Assembly: GCA_017416765.1 (NCBI GenBank)
Contig: JAFQBE010000020.1
Span: 1 to 64,000 of the forward strand
Origin: Clostridia bacterium
GTDB taxonomy: Bacteria > Bacillota > Clostridia > Oscillospirales > Acutalibacteraceae
DNA: 64,000 bases
Direction of reading: 5' to 3'
Shown: positions 8,131 to 17,183 of the stretch, piece by piece
Layout of the letters: every line of letters begins with the position of its first letter
Position numbering within the stretch: position 1 is the first letter of the stretch
The notes under the pieces: model-generated
What the model was told of the DNA's origin: nothing
What the model saw: the letters and a program-made list of their open reading frames with translations, nothing else
Database searches by the model: none
Made by a program: the position numbers and the translations under genes

Positions 8131-9654
8131 TTATTTCAGGACTATATATGTTGTAGGCAAAACTCCGTTGCCTTTATAGGGAAACAAAGCTTTGTTTTCT
8201 GCAAGCGTACCTACAGGCACAGAAATTGCCTCCTCAAAAATTCTGAAATATGCCATCTGACAAGCCTGATGCTTTAAATGAACCGGTATATAGTTTTCAA
8301 TTATCCTTGCCGCTTCATTCATTATCTCTTCAGCGTTTTGTTCAACAATTTCAACCGCATAATTATATCTGCTTATAAACCGCTCAAATTCTTCTGCTGT
8401 AAATACAGATACATTTACACGCAGTTTTCCGTTATCATTCAGAACATATCCCTTTTTAATAAGCTCGGCAACGGCAAGCTTTTCGTATTCGTTTTCAAAA
8501 CTGCTTTTACCTTTTGCAATATCAATAAAAACATTTGTAAAGCTTTTTGATGAATAAAAGCTGTGATGCACCATATCTCCGTTAACTGTAAAATCAAAAA
8601 ACTGTACTCTGTCACCTGTTTCATTCTCTGTGTTTGATACGCCGAATTCAAAGCCTTTGTTTCTTAAAGAATCCGCCTCTTTTTCCACTGCCCATATTAT
8701 GCAATTTTCACCGAATTTATTTTCGGGAAGCTCTATTTTTACTTTAGATTGTAAGTTTTCAAATACAGCTTTGTAAAGAATACAGCAGACAGTCAGCCAT
8801 GCTTCAGAATTTGAAATGTTTTCATTAACAATAATTTCAGAAAGCGCATTTACTATTTTGTTTTTAAATTCTCTGGTTTTGTTTGCAATTTCAACAGCGC
8901 AATTCGCAGTAAAAATTACAATATTTGTATAGTACTTTCTGCCCTCAAGCCGCAGCACATCACATTCAACCAACTGTTTAAGAATATCTTCAATATAAGG
9001 CATAGAAATGCCCAATTCAAGGCTGATTTCTTCTGCTGTCAGCCTATCGTTGTAACAGGCAAAAAGAATGTTCTGACTGATTTTATTTTCGTACACAGAA
9101 TTATATGTGTTTTTACCGTTACCCCAATAAAGAATTGATAATTCTTTAGGGTTATAGCTCTGCTGCCCGAATTTTCGCTCCATATTCATACCTTCTTTCA
9201 GTATTTTTCTTGATTTGAAAAGCAGATATTTAACCATGCTTTCGCTGATTGAAAGGTGAACGGATATCTGAGAGCATGACTTATTTTCAATGTAATACAA
9301 AACAGTTGCCTTGCGATATTTTTCAGACAGCAAACTGAGTTCACGGCGCAGCAAATACAAATCCGAATTGTCATCAAAAAGCTCTGTTGTATCGAACAGA
9401 TTTTCCGTTAATGCGCACTCCTTGTTCTTTGCTTTTTTCTTGCACCAGCCTTTATAAACATTGCCTGCCACCGCCCACATAAAGCCGTAGAAGGCTTGCG
9501 TATTGCGGATATTACCGGCAGATTTATAAAGCTCCAATAATATATCCTGTGCCAAATCCTCTGCTTCAAAGTGATTGGAGGTTCTGACAACACAATACGA
9601 TAATATTGATTTTGCCGCATCAGTTATTTTTAAATCAAGCTCCCGCCTATCCAT
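8131..9654 (-). CDS. ECF-type RNA polymerase sigma factor with a long C-terminal extension
   Basis: 507 aa. Residues 1-165 are an ordinary ECF sigma factor: region 2 contains EAEDLAQDILLELYK and region 4 reads LSEKYRKATVLYYIENKS followed by a helix-turn-helix (QISVHLSISESMVKYLL). ECF sigmas normally stop there. Here about 340 more residues follow: first a second HTH-like unit (LTAEEISLELGISMPYIEDI, then ECDVLRLEGRKYY), then an alpha/beta region with no motif I recognise. The extension could sense a signal in place of an anti-sigma factor; that is inference. ATG 9654 is chosen over upstream codons because AAGGAGGTG lies 4 nt before it. It is the last gene of the unit that starts at 10720. Confidence 0.85.
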   Translation of the reverse strand: MDRRELDLKITDAAKSILSYCVVRTSNHFEAEDLAQDILLELYKSAGNIRNTQAFYGFMWAVAGNVYKGWCKKKAKNKECALTENLFDTTELFDDNSDLYLLRRELSLLSEKYRKATVLYYIENKSCSQISVHLSISESMVKYLLFKSRKILKEGMNMERKFGQQSYNPKELSILYWGNGKNTYNSVYENKISQNILFACYNDRLTAEEISLELGISMPYIEDILKQLVECDVLRLEGRKYYTNIVIFTANCAVEIANKTREFKNKIVNALSEIIVNENISNSEAWLTVCCILYKAVFENLQSKVKIELPENKFGENCIIWAVEKEADSLRNKGFEFGVSNTENETGDRVQFFDFTVNGDMVHHSFYSSKSFTNVFIDIAKGKSSFENEYEKLAVAELIKKGYVLNDNGKLRVNVSVFTAEEFERFISRYNYAVEIVEQNAEEIMNEAARIIENYIPVHLKHQACQMAYFRIFEEAISVPVGTLAENKALFPYKGNGVLPTTYIVLK

Positions 9655-9730
9655 TTTGCACCTCCTTCTGCTTAACTTCATCTGTATAGTGGAACAAAAT
9701 TGTTTTCGGTTAAAGTTTGGTTGAAATTTT

Positions 9731-10171
9731 TTACTTTCCGTCCGCAAAAAAATTAATTGCGTAATCGTCAACGCGGATAATCAATGTAGCTTCCTGTGAT
9801 TTATCGTAATATGTTGTCATGGCAGCAACGGCTTTACCCTGATTACCGTCAACAGAAATATCATAAACTGCTGATTTTGGGTCTGAATAATCAAGTTTAT
9901 ATGTACCGCAGTAAGTTTTATTATTGGTTTTATCTTTAATGGTCAGTTTTCCGTTTTTGGCTGTACATATAAGCTCCGTTTTTTGAGCATAGCCTAATGT
10001 GCTGCTGCCGCGTTCGCCGTAGGCAATTGCCTGCCCTTGCGCAGTACCGCTTTGCACAGAGGTCATAAGCCATGAATATTCATCAATTGCGGGAACGGCG
10101 GTATTTCCGCAGGCTGTTAACAGCAACAACAAAAGCAAGTGAAACACACACGCCTTTTTCACTTTTTTCAT
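9731..10171 (-). CDS. Predicted lipoprotein, unknown function
   Basis: 146 aa. The N terminus has a Lys-rich start, a Leu run and the lipobox LLTAC, so the mature protein should be lipidated at Cys and anchored outside the membrane. The mature part is small and beta-rich, with tyrosines and repeated polar strands (LTIKDKTNNKTYCGTYKLDY, then YDISVDGNQGKAV), resembling lipocalin-like or DUF-type surface lipoproteins, but I cannot name a family. It lies 12 nt after the XRE-regulator gene and 76 nt before the ECF sigma gene, all on the minus strand, which suggests a sensing or anti-sigma-linked role for the operon. Confidence 0.75.
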   Translation of the reverse strand: MKKVKKACVFHLLLLLLLTACGNTAVPAIDEYSWLMTSVQSGTAQGQAIAYGERGSSTLGYAQKTELICTAKNGKLTIKDKTNNKTYCGTYKLDYSDPKSAVYDISVDGNQGKAVAAMTTYYDKSQEATLIIRVDDYAINFFADGK

Positions 10172-10183
10172 AATTATTCCGCC

Positions 10184-10720
10184 TTATTTTTTACCTGTTT
10201 TAATTATTCCTGCAATTGATACCGCTAATGCCGTAAGCGATAAAGCGACACCGCAGAGATTAAAAGCAAAACTTGAAATAAAAATATTTGTCGGTCCGTC
10301 AAAACCGCCGATTATTGCGGTATCCGAATTAATATCCTCAACAGCAAATCTGAAATGACAATATTCTAAAATGTTAAAAGCCAAAGATACCGTAACAACA
10401 ACCGCAACAGCAATAAAAACAGCACGCCATATTTTTCTGTTTCGCTCATTCCTGTTAGCGATTTGCACATTGAGAATTTCAAGCTTTGACGCAATCGCCT
10501 TTAATTCGCTTTCTTCGCCAACTGCAAATTCTTCTCCGAGTAAAGCGTTTACCGTTGTATCAAGTGCTTCTGCTATTTTTATCAGCATTTCAGAATCCGG
10601 TACAGAAAGTCCGTTTTCCCATTTTGAAACCGTCTGTCTTACAACACAGAGCTTAATCGCAAGTTCTTCCTGTGATAATCCGTTTAATTTGCGAAGTCTT
10701 TTAATATTATCAGAAACCAT
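10184..10720 (-). CDS. XRE-family regulator with two membrane segments and an IIGGxDGPTxIF motif
   Basis: 178 aa. Residues 1-65 form a lambda-repressor-like HTH (IKRLRKLNGLSQEELAIKL, then RQTVSKWENGLSVPDSEML). A hydrophobic helix follows at about 88-110 and another at 148-172, so the DNA-binding head is attached to the membrane. Between them is DTAIIGGFDGPTNIF with Asp141; the same motif surrounds Asp140 in the OadB-like protein encoded at 30928-32046, where it belongs to the Na+-binding site. ATG 10720 is supported by GGAGG 6 nt upstream; the upstream reading to 10750 has no such site. First gene of the XRE/lipoprotein/sigma unit. Confidence 0.88.
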   Translation of the reverse strand: MVSDNIKRLRKLNGLSQEELAIKLCVVRQTVSKWENGLSVPDSEMLIKIAEALDTTVNALLGEEFAVGEESELKAIASKLEILNVQIANRNERNRKIWRAVFIAVAVVVTVSLAFNILEYCHFRFAVEDINSDTAIIGGFDGPTNIFISSFAFNLCGVALSLTALAVSIAGIIKTGKK

Positions 10721-10807
10721 ATCTGACCTCCATGACAAATATGCATTCATTATAATTTAAAACTGCCGTTGCATCAAGCAACGAATATTAACATTTGCTA
10801 TAAAATC

Positions 10808-10846
10808 AAAAAACTTCGGGCAAATACGCACTGCCCGAAGTAAAAA
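10808..10846 (-). terminator. Intrinsic terminator after the EamA-family gene
   Basis: Perfect 10-bp stem (ACTTCGGGCA at 10813-10822, TGCCCGAAGT at 10832-10841). Read on the minus strand it is followed by TTTTTTGATTTT, so it ends transcription of the transporter gene before the XRE unit. Confidence 0.85.
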
Positions 10847-10854
10847 AGCAAAAC

Positions 10855-11268
10855 TCAAAGTACCATTACCAAGGTTCCTGCACCTATAAGGATACAGCCG
10901 ATTAACGATTTTACAGTAAACTGTTCATGCAGGAAAATGAACGCCAGAACAAGCGTAATTACCACGCTTAATTTATCTATAGGTACAACCTTTGACGCGT
11001 CACCTATCTGCAAAGCTTTATAGTAACAAAGCCATGACGCACCGGTAGCCAGACCCGACAAAACTAAAAACAGCCAGCTTTTTTTACTTATTTCGGTAAT
11101 TCCGCTTTGTGCATTGGTAAGAAAAACCATACCCCAAGCCATAACAACAACCACCGCTGTTCGTATTGCAGTAGCAAGGTTTGAATTAACCCCATCAATA
11201 CCAACCTTTGCAAGTATGGAAGTAAGAGCTGCAAACACAGCGGACAAAAGTGCTAAAATAAGCCACAC
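10855..11268 (-). CDS. Half-length EamA/DMT-family membrane transporter
   Basis: 137 aa with four to five hydrophobic helices and one EamA repeat, the small form of the drug/metabolite transporter superfamily. Family landmarks are ILAKVGIDGVNSNLATAIRT near the N terminus and ALQIGDASKVVPIDKLSVV in the second half, ending in a hydrophobic helix at IGCILIGAGTLVMVL. Single-repeat members act as dimers; the substrate is unknown. It uses a GTG start at 11268, with AGGAGTG 7 nt upstream. It may be transcribed with the alpha/beta hydrolase gene 66 nt upstream, and is followed by a strong terminator. Confidence 0.87.
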   Translation of the reverse strand: MWLILALLSAVFAALTSILAKVGIDGVNSNLATAIRTAVVVVMAWGMVFLTNAQSGITEISKKSWLFLVLSGLATGASWLCYYKALQIGDASKVVPIDKLSVVITLVLAFIFLHEQFTVKSLIGCILIGAGTLVMVL

Positions 11269-11334
11269 AACTGTTCACTCCTAATTAATCAAAAGCCATT
11301 GACTATACCATATTTTTACGATTTTAACAGTAAA

Positions 11335-12147
11335 TCAGAAATACATTACTGCATATTTTTTTATAATGTTTTTTGCCTGAATTGCAGTTTCGGTGTCTTT
11401 ATCCAATGTGTGACCCGAATTTTCATAAACAAGCAAATCGTTTTTTACTCCGGCATTATTAAGCAAACCGATAAAATCTAAAATATGTTCTGCAGGAATA
11501 AGATCATCATTCTTTCCGCAGAAAACCGCAGTAGGAACGCAGGAAGCACAAACATATTCTTCCGGTGAAATGCTCTTCAGCGCACGCTGCTGCGATTCGT
11601 TCAAAAAATCCGATTTTGTAAGCCGTACTCCGCAGCAATTTGAAAGAAGACCGTATTTCCAATCATCAAATTCATCTGAAATGCCAAACAGGAAATCAGG
11701 CTTTGAGCAACTGACAGGCGGACAGTAAGCACAGACTGCTACGGGGGTTACCGGTGCTTTATCCTTTCTTGTATAAGCATAAAGCAAGGCAAGATGTGCG
11801 CCGGCTGACCCACCAGAAAGAATCAATTTTTCAATATTCAAACCATGTTCGGCACATTTGTTTTTTATAGTCTCAAGTGCCGCTGTTACATCATCAAGCT
11901 CATTAAAAACGCTTATAGTTTCCGCAACAAAACGGTAATTCATTGATGCACAGATATAACCGAGATTGCAAAAATGCTGACAGTCTGCGTGATGAAACGC
12001 TTTGTCGCCATCACTCCATCCCCCACCGTGAATAAAAAGTATAATTCCATTTTTGTTCACTGCATTTTCAGGGATAAAAATATCAACCTTTTGCCGCTCA
12101 TGTGTTCCGTACGGCAGATTATTAATAATAACAAACTTATCATTCAT
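11335..12147 (-). CDS. Alpha/beta hydrolase of the BD-FAE / hormone-sensitive-lipase type
   Basis: 270 aa, no signal peptide. IILFIHGGGWSDGDKAFHH (HGGGW at 40-44) is the oxyanion motif of carboxylesterases of the HSL/BD-FAE class, ILSGGSAGAHLALLYA holds nucleophile Ser114, FCGKNDDLIPAEH carries the acid and ENSGHTLD the histidine. These enzymes cleave acetyl, feruloyl or other acyl esters, often on polysaccharide fragments. The gene starts 6 nt after the alpha-mannosidase stop (AGGTGAT before ATG 12147), so it is the second gene of a mannosidase-esterase transcript. It probably deacylates the oligosaccharide before or after trimming. Confidence 0.87.
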   Translation of the reverse strand: MNDKFVIINNLPYGTHERQKVDIFIPENAVNKNGIILFIHGGGWSDGDKAFHHADCQHFCNLGYICASMNYRFVAETISVFNELDDVTAALETIKNKCAEHGLNIEKLILSGGSAGAHLALLYAYTRKDKAPVTPVAVCAYCPPVSCSKPDFLFGISDEFDDWKYGLLSNCCGVRLTKSDFLNESQQRALKSISPEEYVCASCVPTAVFCGKNDDLIPAEHILDFIGLLNNAGVKNDLLVYENSGHTLDKDTETAIQAKNIIKKYAVMYF

Positions 12148-12153
12148 TTTAAA

Positions 12154-15100
12154 TCACCTGTAATACAGATAAACTATTCTCGTCACATTATCTGCTTCCA
12201 TGCAGTAACTTATAAACTTTCTGAAAGCATAATTGAGTTTGGCTTTTATACCTTTGAGTTTAAAATCAAACTTCCTCGGTTTAACAGTATCATAAAGTTC
12301 TGTAGCGCACTTACATTCACAAGGGGTGTTCACCTGCGTTGCGGCAAGAATGATAAAGTTTTTATCCCTGGGTAAAGTCAAGGTTTCGGCACCGTTTGTA
12401 TCAATTTCATATTTGAAGAAGAAAAGCTGATGTGCAAAGTTATCACCCTTGGCAGAATGTGTATGAGTACATTCAAAGCCGACAACATCGGTTTTAATTT
12501 TTGCTGTTCGCTTCAAACTGTACATATCCCATGCAAAGGGTCGCTCTTCAATATCGCTCACCTTGATTTTTACGGGAGTGTTATCAAAAGTAAGGTTAAA
12601 TTCTCTGTCGCCGTCAAGGCTTGCACACAGAAGTATGAGCTTGTTGTATCCGGGTTTGAGTTTAACCGTCTGACCGTCTGCAAGCAGGCAATTCTGGTTA
12701 TCCTTGCTTACATTGAAATTCACTCCGCCGCTTGTTATTGTATCAGGTACAAGCTCGGAAGGAATAGTATACTTCTTTGAGTAAATACCGCTGTCCGTCG
12801 GTGATATGTTTGAAGAAAAAGCATTTGTATTGCATGGCAAGACAACGAAACTTTGCTGAATATAATCAGCCTTGTTTTTTGCAGGAACGAGCGTAAGAGC
12901 AAAGCTTTTTACTTCATAAGGTTTCATATCGAAAACAAGATAACCGTCGTTGACTGCTGCATCGCAGATATGTTCTTCGGACGCATATATTTCACGCGCA
13001 GATATAATACCGTTACCAAGGGTAAGCCTTACATTGCTGTGATATTCATTGTTACCCTCGTTTACACGGACGACAATTTCATTGCCGTTTTCAGCCTTTT
13101 TTATTGCGCGGATAATAACACCGCTGTCGGAAATATTTGCAAAGCTGTATATACTGCCGAGTACACCGCTATGCTTATCGGCAACAAAAGCCGTTAGAGG
13201 AGCGTTAAACTCGCGCGAAGCAGTCTGCACCCTTGTCATATCCGTACCGCTGTGAGCGCAGATTGCATAACCGTATCGGTTAAGCCCTAAATCCATCATG
13301 CTCTGCATTGATTTCGGACGGAAATTATTCACGGGTGTGTGAATGACGGTAAGGCGCAATGTATTATTATCAAATTTATCCCAACCGTATTTACAGTCGC
13401 TTATTACAGAAACTCCGTATTCACCGCTGCGGTCGGTAATATCAGCCCATTTCTGCGCAGGAACTTCATATAATTTTTCGTTTGCGTTACCTCGCTTAAT
13501 TGCACCAAGTCCAAGGTCAAATGTCGCTTCCTTGTTCGTGCAGGAAAAGCTGAACAAATTTTTACACAATGTTCTCTGGCTGTTCCAGTAGAATTCGCAC
13601 TGAACTTCCACCATATCTGAGCCTGCCGACAGAGAAATATTGTTGGTGAAAACAGAATCGTCTGACTTTTGTACAACCTGAACGGTACACCTCGCAGGAC
13701 CATGTTCGATTACCTTTGCAGATACAAATTCGGCAATTCTGTCAGGCTTTCTCATTGTGTCTTTACTTGTTATCTCCCATGCGGGATACTGCAAGCCGCC
13801 CTTATATTTATCAAAAATACCGAGCGTAACAGGAGCTGACAAAAGCTCTTTAAATATTTCTTTATCATAAACCGAAGCTATATCACCGTTTGAATTAAGG
13901 GTTACGATAAACCGTTCATTTTCAAGCGATTTTTCCGTTACCCGAAGCGATGTTTCAACCTTGCAGGGTTCATTGCTTTCGGTAACATCAAAAACTTCTA
14001 AAGAACATGGCTGAACATTTACTGCAAAGGCAATTACAGTTTTGCCTTCGTTTATGCATATAATCTGCGACGGCATTTTATCGCCCTTTGCATTATGTAC
14101 GGAAATATTTTTGAATACGCCGTCAACTGTTGCCGTTACACATCCTGTCCTTTTTTGCTCTATAGGATTGTTCACGATTACAGGAATACCCTTGCAGAAT
14201 GAAGTATCAAGCATAGATGAAACCGCACCGATGCTCTTTTCATATTCGTGTGCAAGCTGATTAAGCGAAAGCCCGTAATCATTCCACGAACGAAGGTAAA
14301 CTTCAGGCAGTGATGTACCCGGTAAATCATCATGGAACTGGTGGTTGATTATTCTTTTCCATGATGTGTTAAGTTTCTTTTGCGGATATTCAGCCGCACA
14401 AAGCCAGGCTGCGGCTACAGCCGCTCTTTCAGTCATATCGGCAAGCTCTTCACCGCGTCTGTTCCAGCGCTTGCTTAAAGCTCTTGAAGTATAAGCACCT
14501 GTACTGTGGGTGGTCAACAACAGTTCGTTATTCCACGAGGGCAGTTTTTCCCTTTCTTCTTCGGTCATTTCAGCCATAATCTGCCTGAAAAGCTTGTCGG
14601 CGGTTGATGAATGAACTTTTATATCGGAGCTGTCATTTTTCTTCATATTGCGGTATAGGCTTCTGACAGAGGGCGGGATAGGTCCGCCGCCTCGGTCACC
14701 GACACCGTGAAAGATTTCGGTAGCGTTAAGCCCGTGAGCTTCGTTTTCCGCAAGCTTTTCCTGTATAACCTTACTCTTGCGCAGATTTCTGAGAACGGCA
14801 ACATAGTTGTGCATTTTAACGCTGGCGATAATATAATTGCCGTCAACACCGTACCATTTTCCAATATCAAACGGCTGACCGTATGCACTGCCCCAGGCAA
14901 GTTTCTGGGTTGTAAAGCCGTAGAGATTGGAATGCCTTGCAATTGAAGGCAGAGCATAGCCGAAGCCGAAACAGTCGGGCAGAAACACATCTTTGCTTCG
15001 CATACCGAATTTTTCTTCAAAATAATTATTGCCCAGAAGGAAATTTCTGAACAGTGCTTCAGGCGAAGGCACATTCACATCGCCGTTTTCCCATGCTGAA

Positions 15101-15354
15101 CCGCAGGGATACCAATTGCCCTTTGCAACATATTCTTTTATTTTTTCAAACTGTTCAGGATAGTATTCTTCTATAAGCTCGTATCTGTATGCACCTTCAA
15201 AGTTAAAAACATATTCAGGAAACTTTTTGAACAGCTGAAAATTCCAGTTGATTGTGTGCGGAATGTAATTGTTCAGCGTTGTTTCAAGCTCCCAATTCCA
15301 CACGGTATCAAGATGCCCTGTTGCAATTGTATGAACATGCTTTATATTACTCAT
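12154..15354 (-). CDS. GH38 alpha-mannosidase
   Basis: A 1066-aa cytoplasmic enzyme. The GH38 barrel begins with GHLDTVWNWE (zinc ligands His14 and Asp16), and FLPDCFGFGYALP contains the nucleophile Asp127 and is diagnostic for the family. The glycosyl-hydrolase middle helical domain lies around 280-370 (WNNELLLTTHSTGAYTSRA and later NHQFHDDLPGTSLPEV, with family His/Asp residues), and beta-rich C-terminal domains follow. It removes alpha-mannose from imported N-glycan or mannan fragments. I start at ATG 15354, which places the zinc motif at the usual distance from the N terminus. Codons up to 15408 remain open but lack a clear ribosome site. The divergent GPH symporter probably supplies its substrate. 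Confidence 0.92.
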   Translation of the reverse strand: MSNIKHVHTIATGHLDTVWNWELETTLNNYIPHTINWNFQLFKKFPEYVFNFEGAYRYELIEEYYPEQFEKIKEYVAKGNWYPCGSAWENGDVNVPSPEALFRNFLLGNNYFEEKFGMRSKDVFLPDCFGFGYALPSIARHSNLYGFTTQKLAWGSAYGQPFDIGKWYGVDGNYIIASVKMHNYVAVLRNLRKSKVIQEKLAENEAHGLNATEIFHGVGDRGGGPIPPSVRSLYRNMKKNDSSDIKVHSSTADKLFRQIMAEMTEEEREKLPSWNNELLLTTHSTGAYTSRALSKRWNRRGEELADMTERAAVAAAWLCAAEYPQKKLNTSWKRIINHQFHDDLPGTSLPEVYLRSWNDYGLSLNQLAHEYEKSIGAVSSMLDTSFCKGIPVIVNNPIEQKRTGCVTATVDGVFKNISVHNAKGDKMPSQIICINEGKTVIAFAVNVQPCSLEVFDVTESNEPCKVETSLRVTEKSLENERFIVTLNSNGDIASVYDKEIFKELLSAPVTLGIFDKYKGGLQYPAWEITSKDTMRKPDRIAEFVSAKVIEHGPARCTVQVVQKSDDSVFTNNISLSAGSDMVEVQCEFYWNSQRTLCKNLFSFSCTNKEATFDLGLGAIKRGNANEKLYEVPAQKWADITDRSGEYGVSVISDCKYGWDKFDNNTLRLTVIHTPVNNFRPKSMQSMMDLGLNRYGYAICAHSGTDMTRVQTASREFNAPLTAFVADKHSGVLGSIYSFANISDSGVIIRAIKKAENGNEIVVRVNEGNNEYHSNVRLTLGNGIISAREIYASEEHICDAAVNDGYLVFDMKPYEVKSFALTLVPAKNKADYIQQSFVVLPCNTNAFSSNISPTDSGIYSKKYTIPSELVPDTITSGGVNFNVSKDNQNCLLADGQTVKLKPGYNKLILLCASLDGDREFNLTFDNTPVKIKVSDIEERPFAWDMYSLKRTAKIKTDVVGFECTHTHSAKGDNFAHQLFFFKYEIDTNGAETLTLPRDKNFIILAATQVNTPCECKCATELYDTVKPRKFDFKLKGIKAKLNYAFRKFISYCMEADNVTRIVYLYYR

Positions 15355-15493
15355 AACAATATTTCCGACTAAAGATGCCGCTATATCGGCACACTTTCCT
15401 TTCCGCATTTATTTCTGATTATTTATTTTACCACAATCATTACAGTTTTTCATTATGTTTTGCAAAAAAATATTCTATATTTGAAAATTCTTG

Positions 15494-15522
15494 TTGAAAA
15501 CGCACATATAATATGGTAATAT
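15494..15522 (+). promoter_or_regulatory. Probable promoter of the first GPH symporter gene
   Basis: TTGAAA at 15494-15499, 17-nt spacer and TAATAT at 15517-15522, followed by GCAGGAGG and ATG 15556. A TATAAT at 15507 is too close to this -35 to be its partner. The intergenic space also holds the start of the divergent mannosidase gene. Confidence 0.5.
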
Positions 15523-15555
15523 TTTTACAATTAATCACGCAGGAGGTCACTTTTT

Positions 15556-17100
15556 ATGTTAAACGGATTAAAAGAACTCTTATGCAAATCCTATCCTGAT
15601 GCTACAAAAGACATCGGCGATTACTCGAACAAGGAGCGTAATTTCTACCTCGCAGGAATGTTCGGTCAGAACCTTATTTATGCTATTATCGGCTCGGTGC
15701 TTCAGGTATTCTATACAGATATCCTGCTTATTCCCACCATTGCGGTAAGTGTAATAATGGGTGTTTCTCGAGTATGGGACGGAATCAACGATATCATTAT
15801 GGGTACCGTAGTTGACAAAACGCACACCCGTTGGGGTAAGTGCAGGCCCTACCTCAAATTTGTACCTATTCCCATTGCGGTTACGACAATTCTGATGTTC
15901 CTGCCGATTATGAACCTTCCTAACAGCATAAAAATTGCCTTTGTTATATTCAGCTTCCTTTTGTGGGAAACGCTGTACACCCTTGGCGATATTCCGCTCT
16001 GGGGTGTAACCTCACTTATGACCCCTGATGCAGAAAAGCGTTCAAAGCTTATTTCCTCCGCAAGAATAATTTCCAACTTCGGCAGCATTATTGTTGTCGG
16101 CTTCTATCCTATCAAGGATGCCTTGGGCGCAATTGACCTTGGTTTGTTTGAAAACACAGGCAAGGCAAACTCTGACCTTGCCTATTTCTCCGAACCTCAG
16201 GGTTATCTTCTCGCCGTTATTGCCATTGCACTTGTAGGCGGTATACTTTTCAGACTTCCCTTTGCGTTTATCCGCGAAAGAATTACTCAGGCTCCCAAAG
16301 AAAAGGATACAGGTCTTAAAGAAAATCTCAAGCTTATGTGGGAAAACAAGTTGTTCCTGCGCGCGCTTGCTTCAAACATTCTCGGCTGTACAAAAACAAT
16401 ACTTCTTTCAGCAGGTATTTATTTCTGCAAATGGGTGCTCGGAAACGGCGGCAGCGAAACCGAGTGGCTTATAAAGCTTGGCGGTCCCTTCCTCGTTGGT
16501 ATGATAATTGCCATGAACAAGAGTACGGCCTTTGCAAAGAAATTCGGCAAGAGAAAAGTTTATCTCATTTCCTCATATCTTAATGCAATACCGTACATAC
16601 TCATTTTCTTTGTCGGTTATCAAGGCACTGCAAAGCTTGTATTCATGGGAGTTATGCTCTTCATCGGCGGCTTCCTTACAGGTCTTACAACTGTTTATAA
16701 CACCACAATGATTGCAGACAGCGTTGACTATATGGAACACAAGGTCGGCAAGAGAAATGACGGCGTATTCTTCTCAGGCCTTAACTTTACATCCAAGCTC
16801 ACAGCAGCTATTACAGCAATTGTAACAAACCTTGTTTTCTCCCTTGTAAACTACACAGACACCATCAACACACTTACTGAAAACATTGCTGCGGCATCTG
16901 CCAAAGGTCAGGATTATGCGCTTGATTTCGCATCAACATATCCTGAAATCACCTCTGCAATGCTTATTCTTATCACCATTATTCCTGCAGCCGGATGCGT
17001 TCTTCAGGCATTACCTATTCACAAATATTCCCTTGATGAAAAACAGCATGCAAAAATCCTTGAAGAGCTTGAAGAAATCCGAGCAAACCACGTTAAATAA
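15556..17100 (+). CDS. Glycoside-pentoside-hexuronide (GPH) type sugar:cation symporter
   Basis: 514 aa with about twelve hydrophobic helices, MelB-like major facilitator. The N-terminal half shows the family's landmarks: VSRVWDGINDIIMGTVVDKT (the GPH RxxDxxxDxxxG-type loop with cation-site acidic residues) and RWGKCRPYLKFVPIP. It should import oligosaccharides or glycosides with Na+ or H+. The head-to-head arrangement with GH38 alpha-mannosidase suggests a mannoside cargo. AGGAGG lies 9 nt before the ATG. A second GPH symporter at 42302-43897 shares the same landmarks, so the two are paralogues serving different loci. Confidence 0.93.
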   Translation: MLNGLKELLCKSYPDATKDIGDYSNKERNFYLAGMFGQNLIYAIIGSVLQVFYTDILLIPTIAVSVIMGVSRVWDGINDIIMGTVVDKTHTRWGKCRPYLKFVPIPIAVTTILMFLPIMNLPNSIKIAFVIFSFLLWETLYTLGDIPLWGVTSLMTPDAEKRSKLISSARIISNFGSIIVVGFYPIKDALGAIDLGLFENTGKANSDLAYFSEPQGYLLAVIAIALVGGILFRLPFAFIRERITQAPKEKDTGLKENLKLMWENKLFLRALASNILGCTKTILLSAGIYFCKWVLGNGGSETEWLIKLGGPFLVGMIIAMNKSTAFAKKFGKRKVYLISSYLNAIPYILIFFVGYQGTAKLVFMGVMLFIGGFLTGLTTVYNTTMIADSVDYMEHKVGKRNDGVFFSGLNFTSKLTAAITAIVTNLVFSLVNYTDTINTLTENIAAASAKGQDYALDFASTYPEITSAMLILITIIPAAGCVLQALPIHKYSLDEKQHAKILEELEEIRANHVK

Positions 17101-17111
17101 GATATCAGTTA

Positions 17112-17151
17112 AAAGAACTCCGCGGCCAAAAGCCGCGGAGTTCTTTGGTTT
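17112..17151 (+). terminator. Strong intrinsic terminator after the GPH symporter gene
   Basis: Perfect 15-bp stem (17112-17126 with 17132-17146; core AACTCCGCGGC / GCCGCGGAGTT) and a 5-nt loop. The U tract is short, but the stem is the strongest in this part of the window. Confidence 0.85.
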
Positions 17152-17183
17152 CATATTGATTTTGATAGAGAAAGCATAAACAA

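Noticed and set aside
12430-13255. Several open frames on the plus strand
   Set aside because: Antisense shadows of the alpha-mannosidase gene.
15355-15408. Upstream start of the alpha-mannosidase
   Set aside because: The added 18 residues are unlike the family and no clear ribosome site precedes them, though they cannot be excluded.
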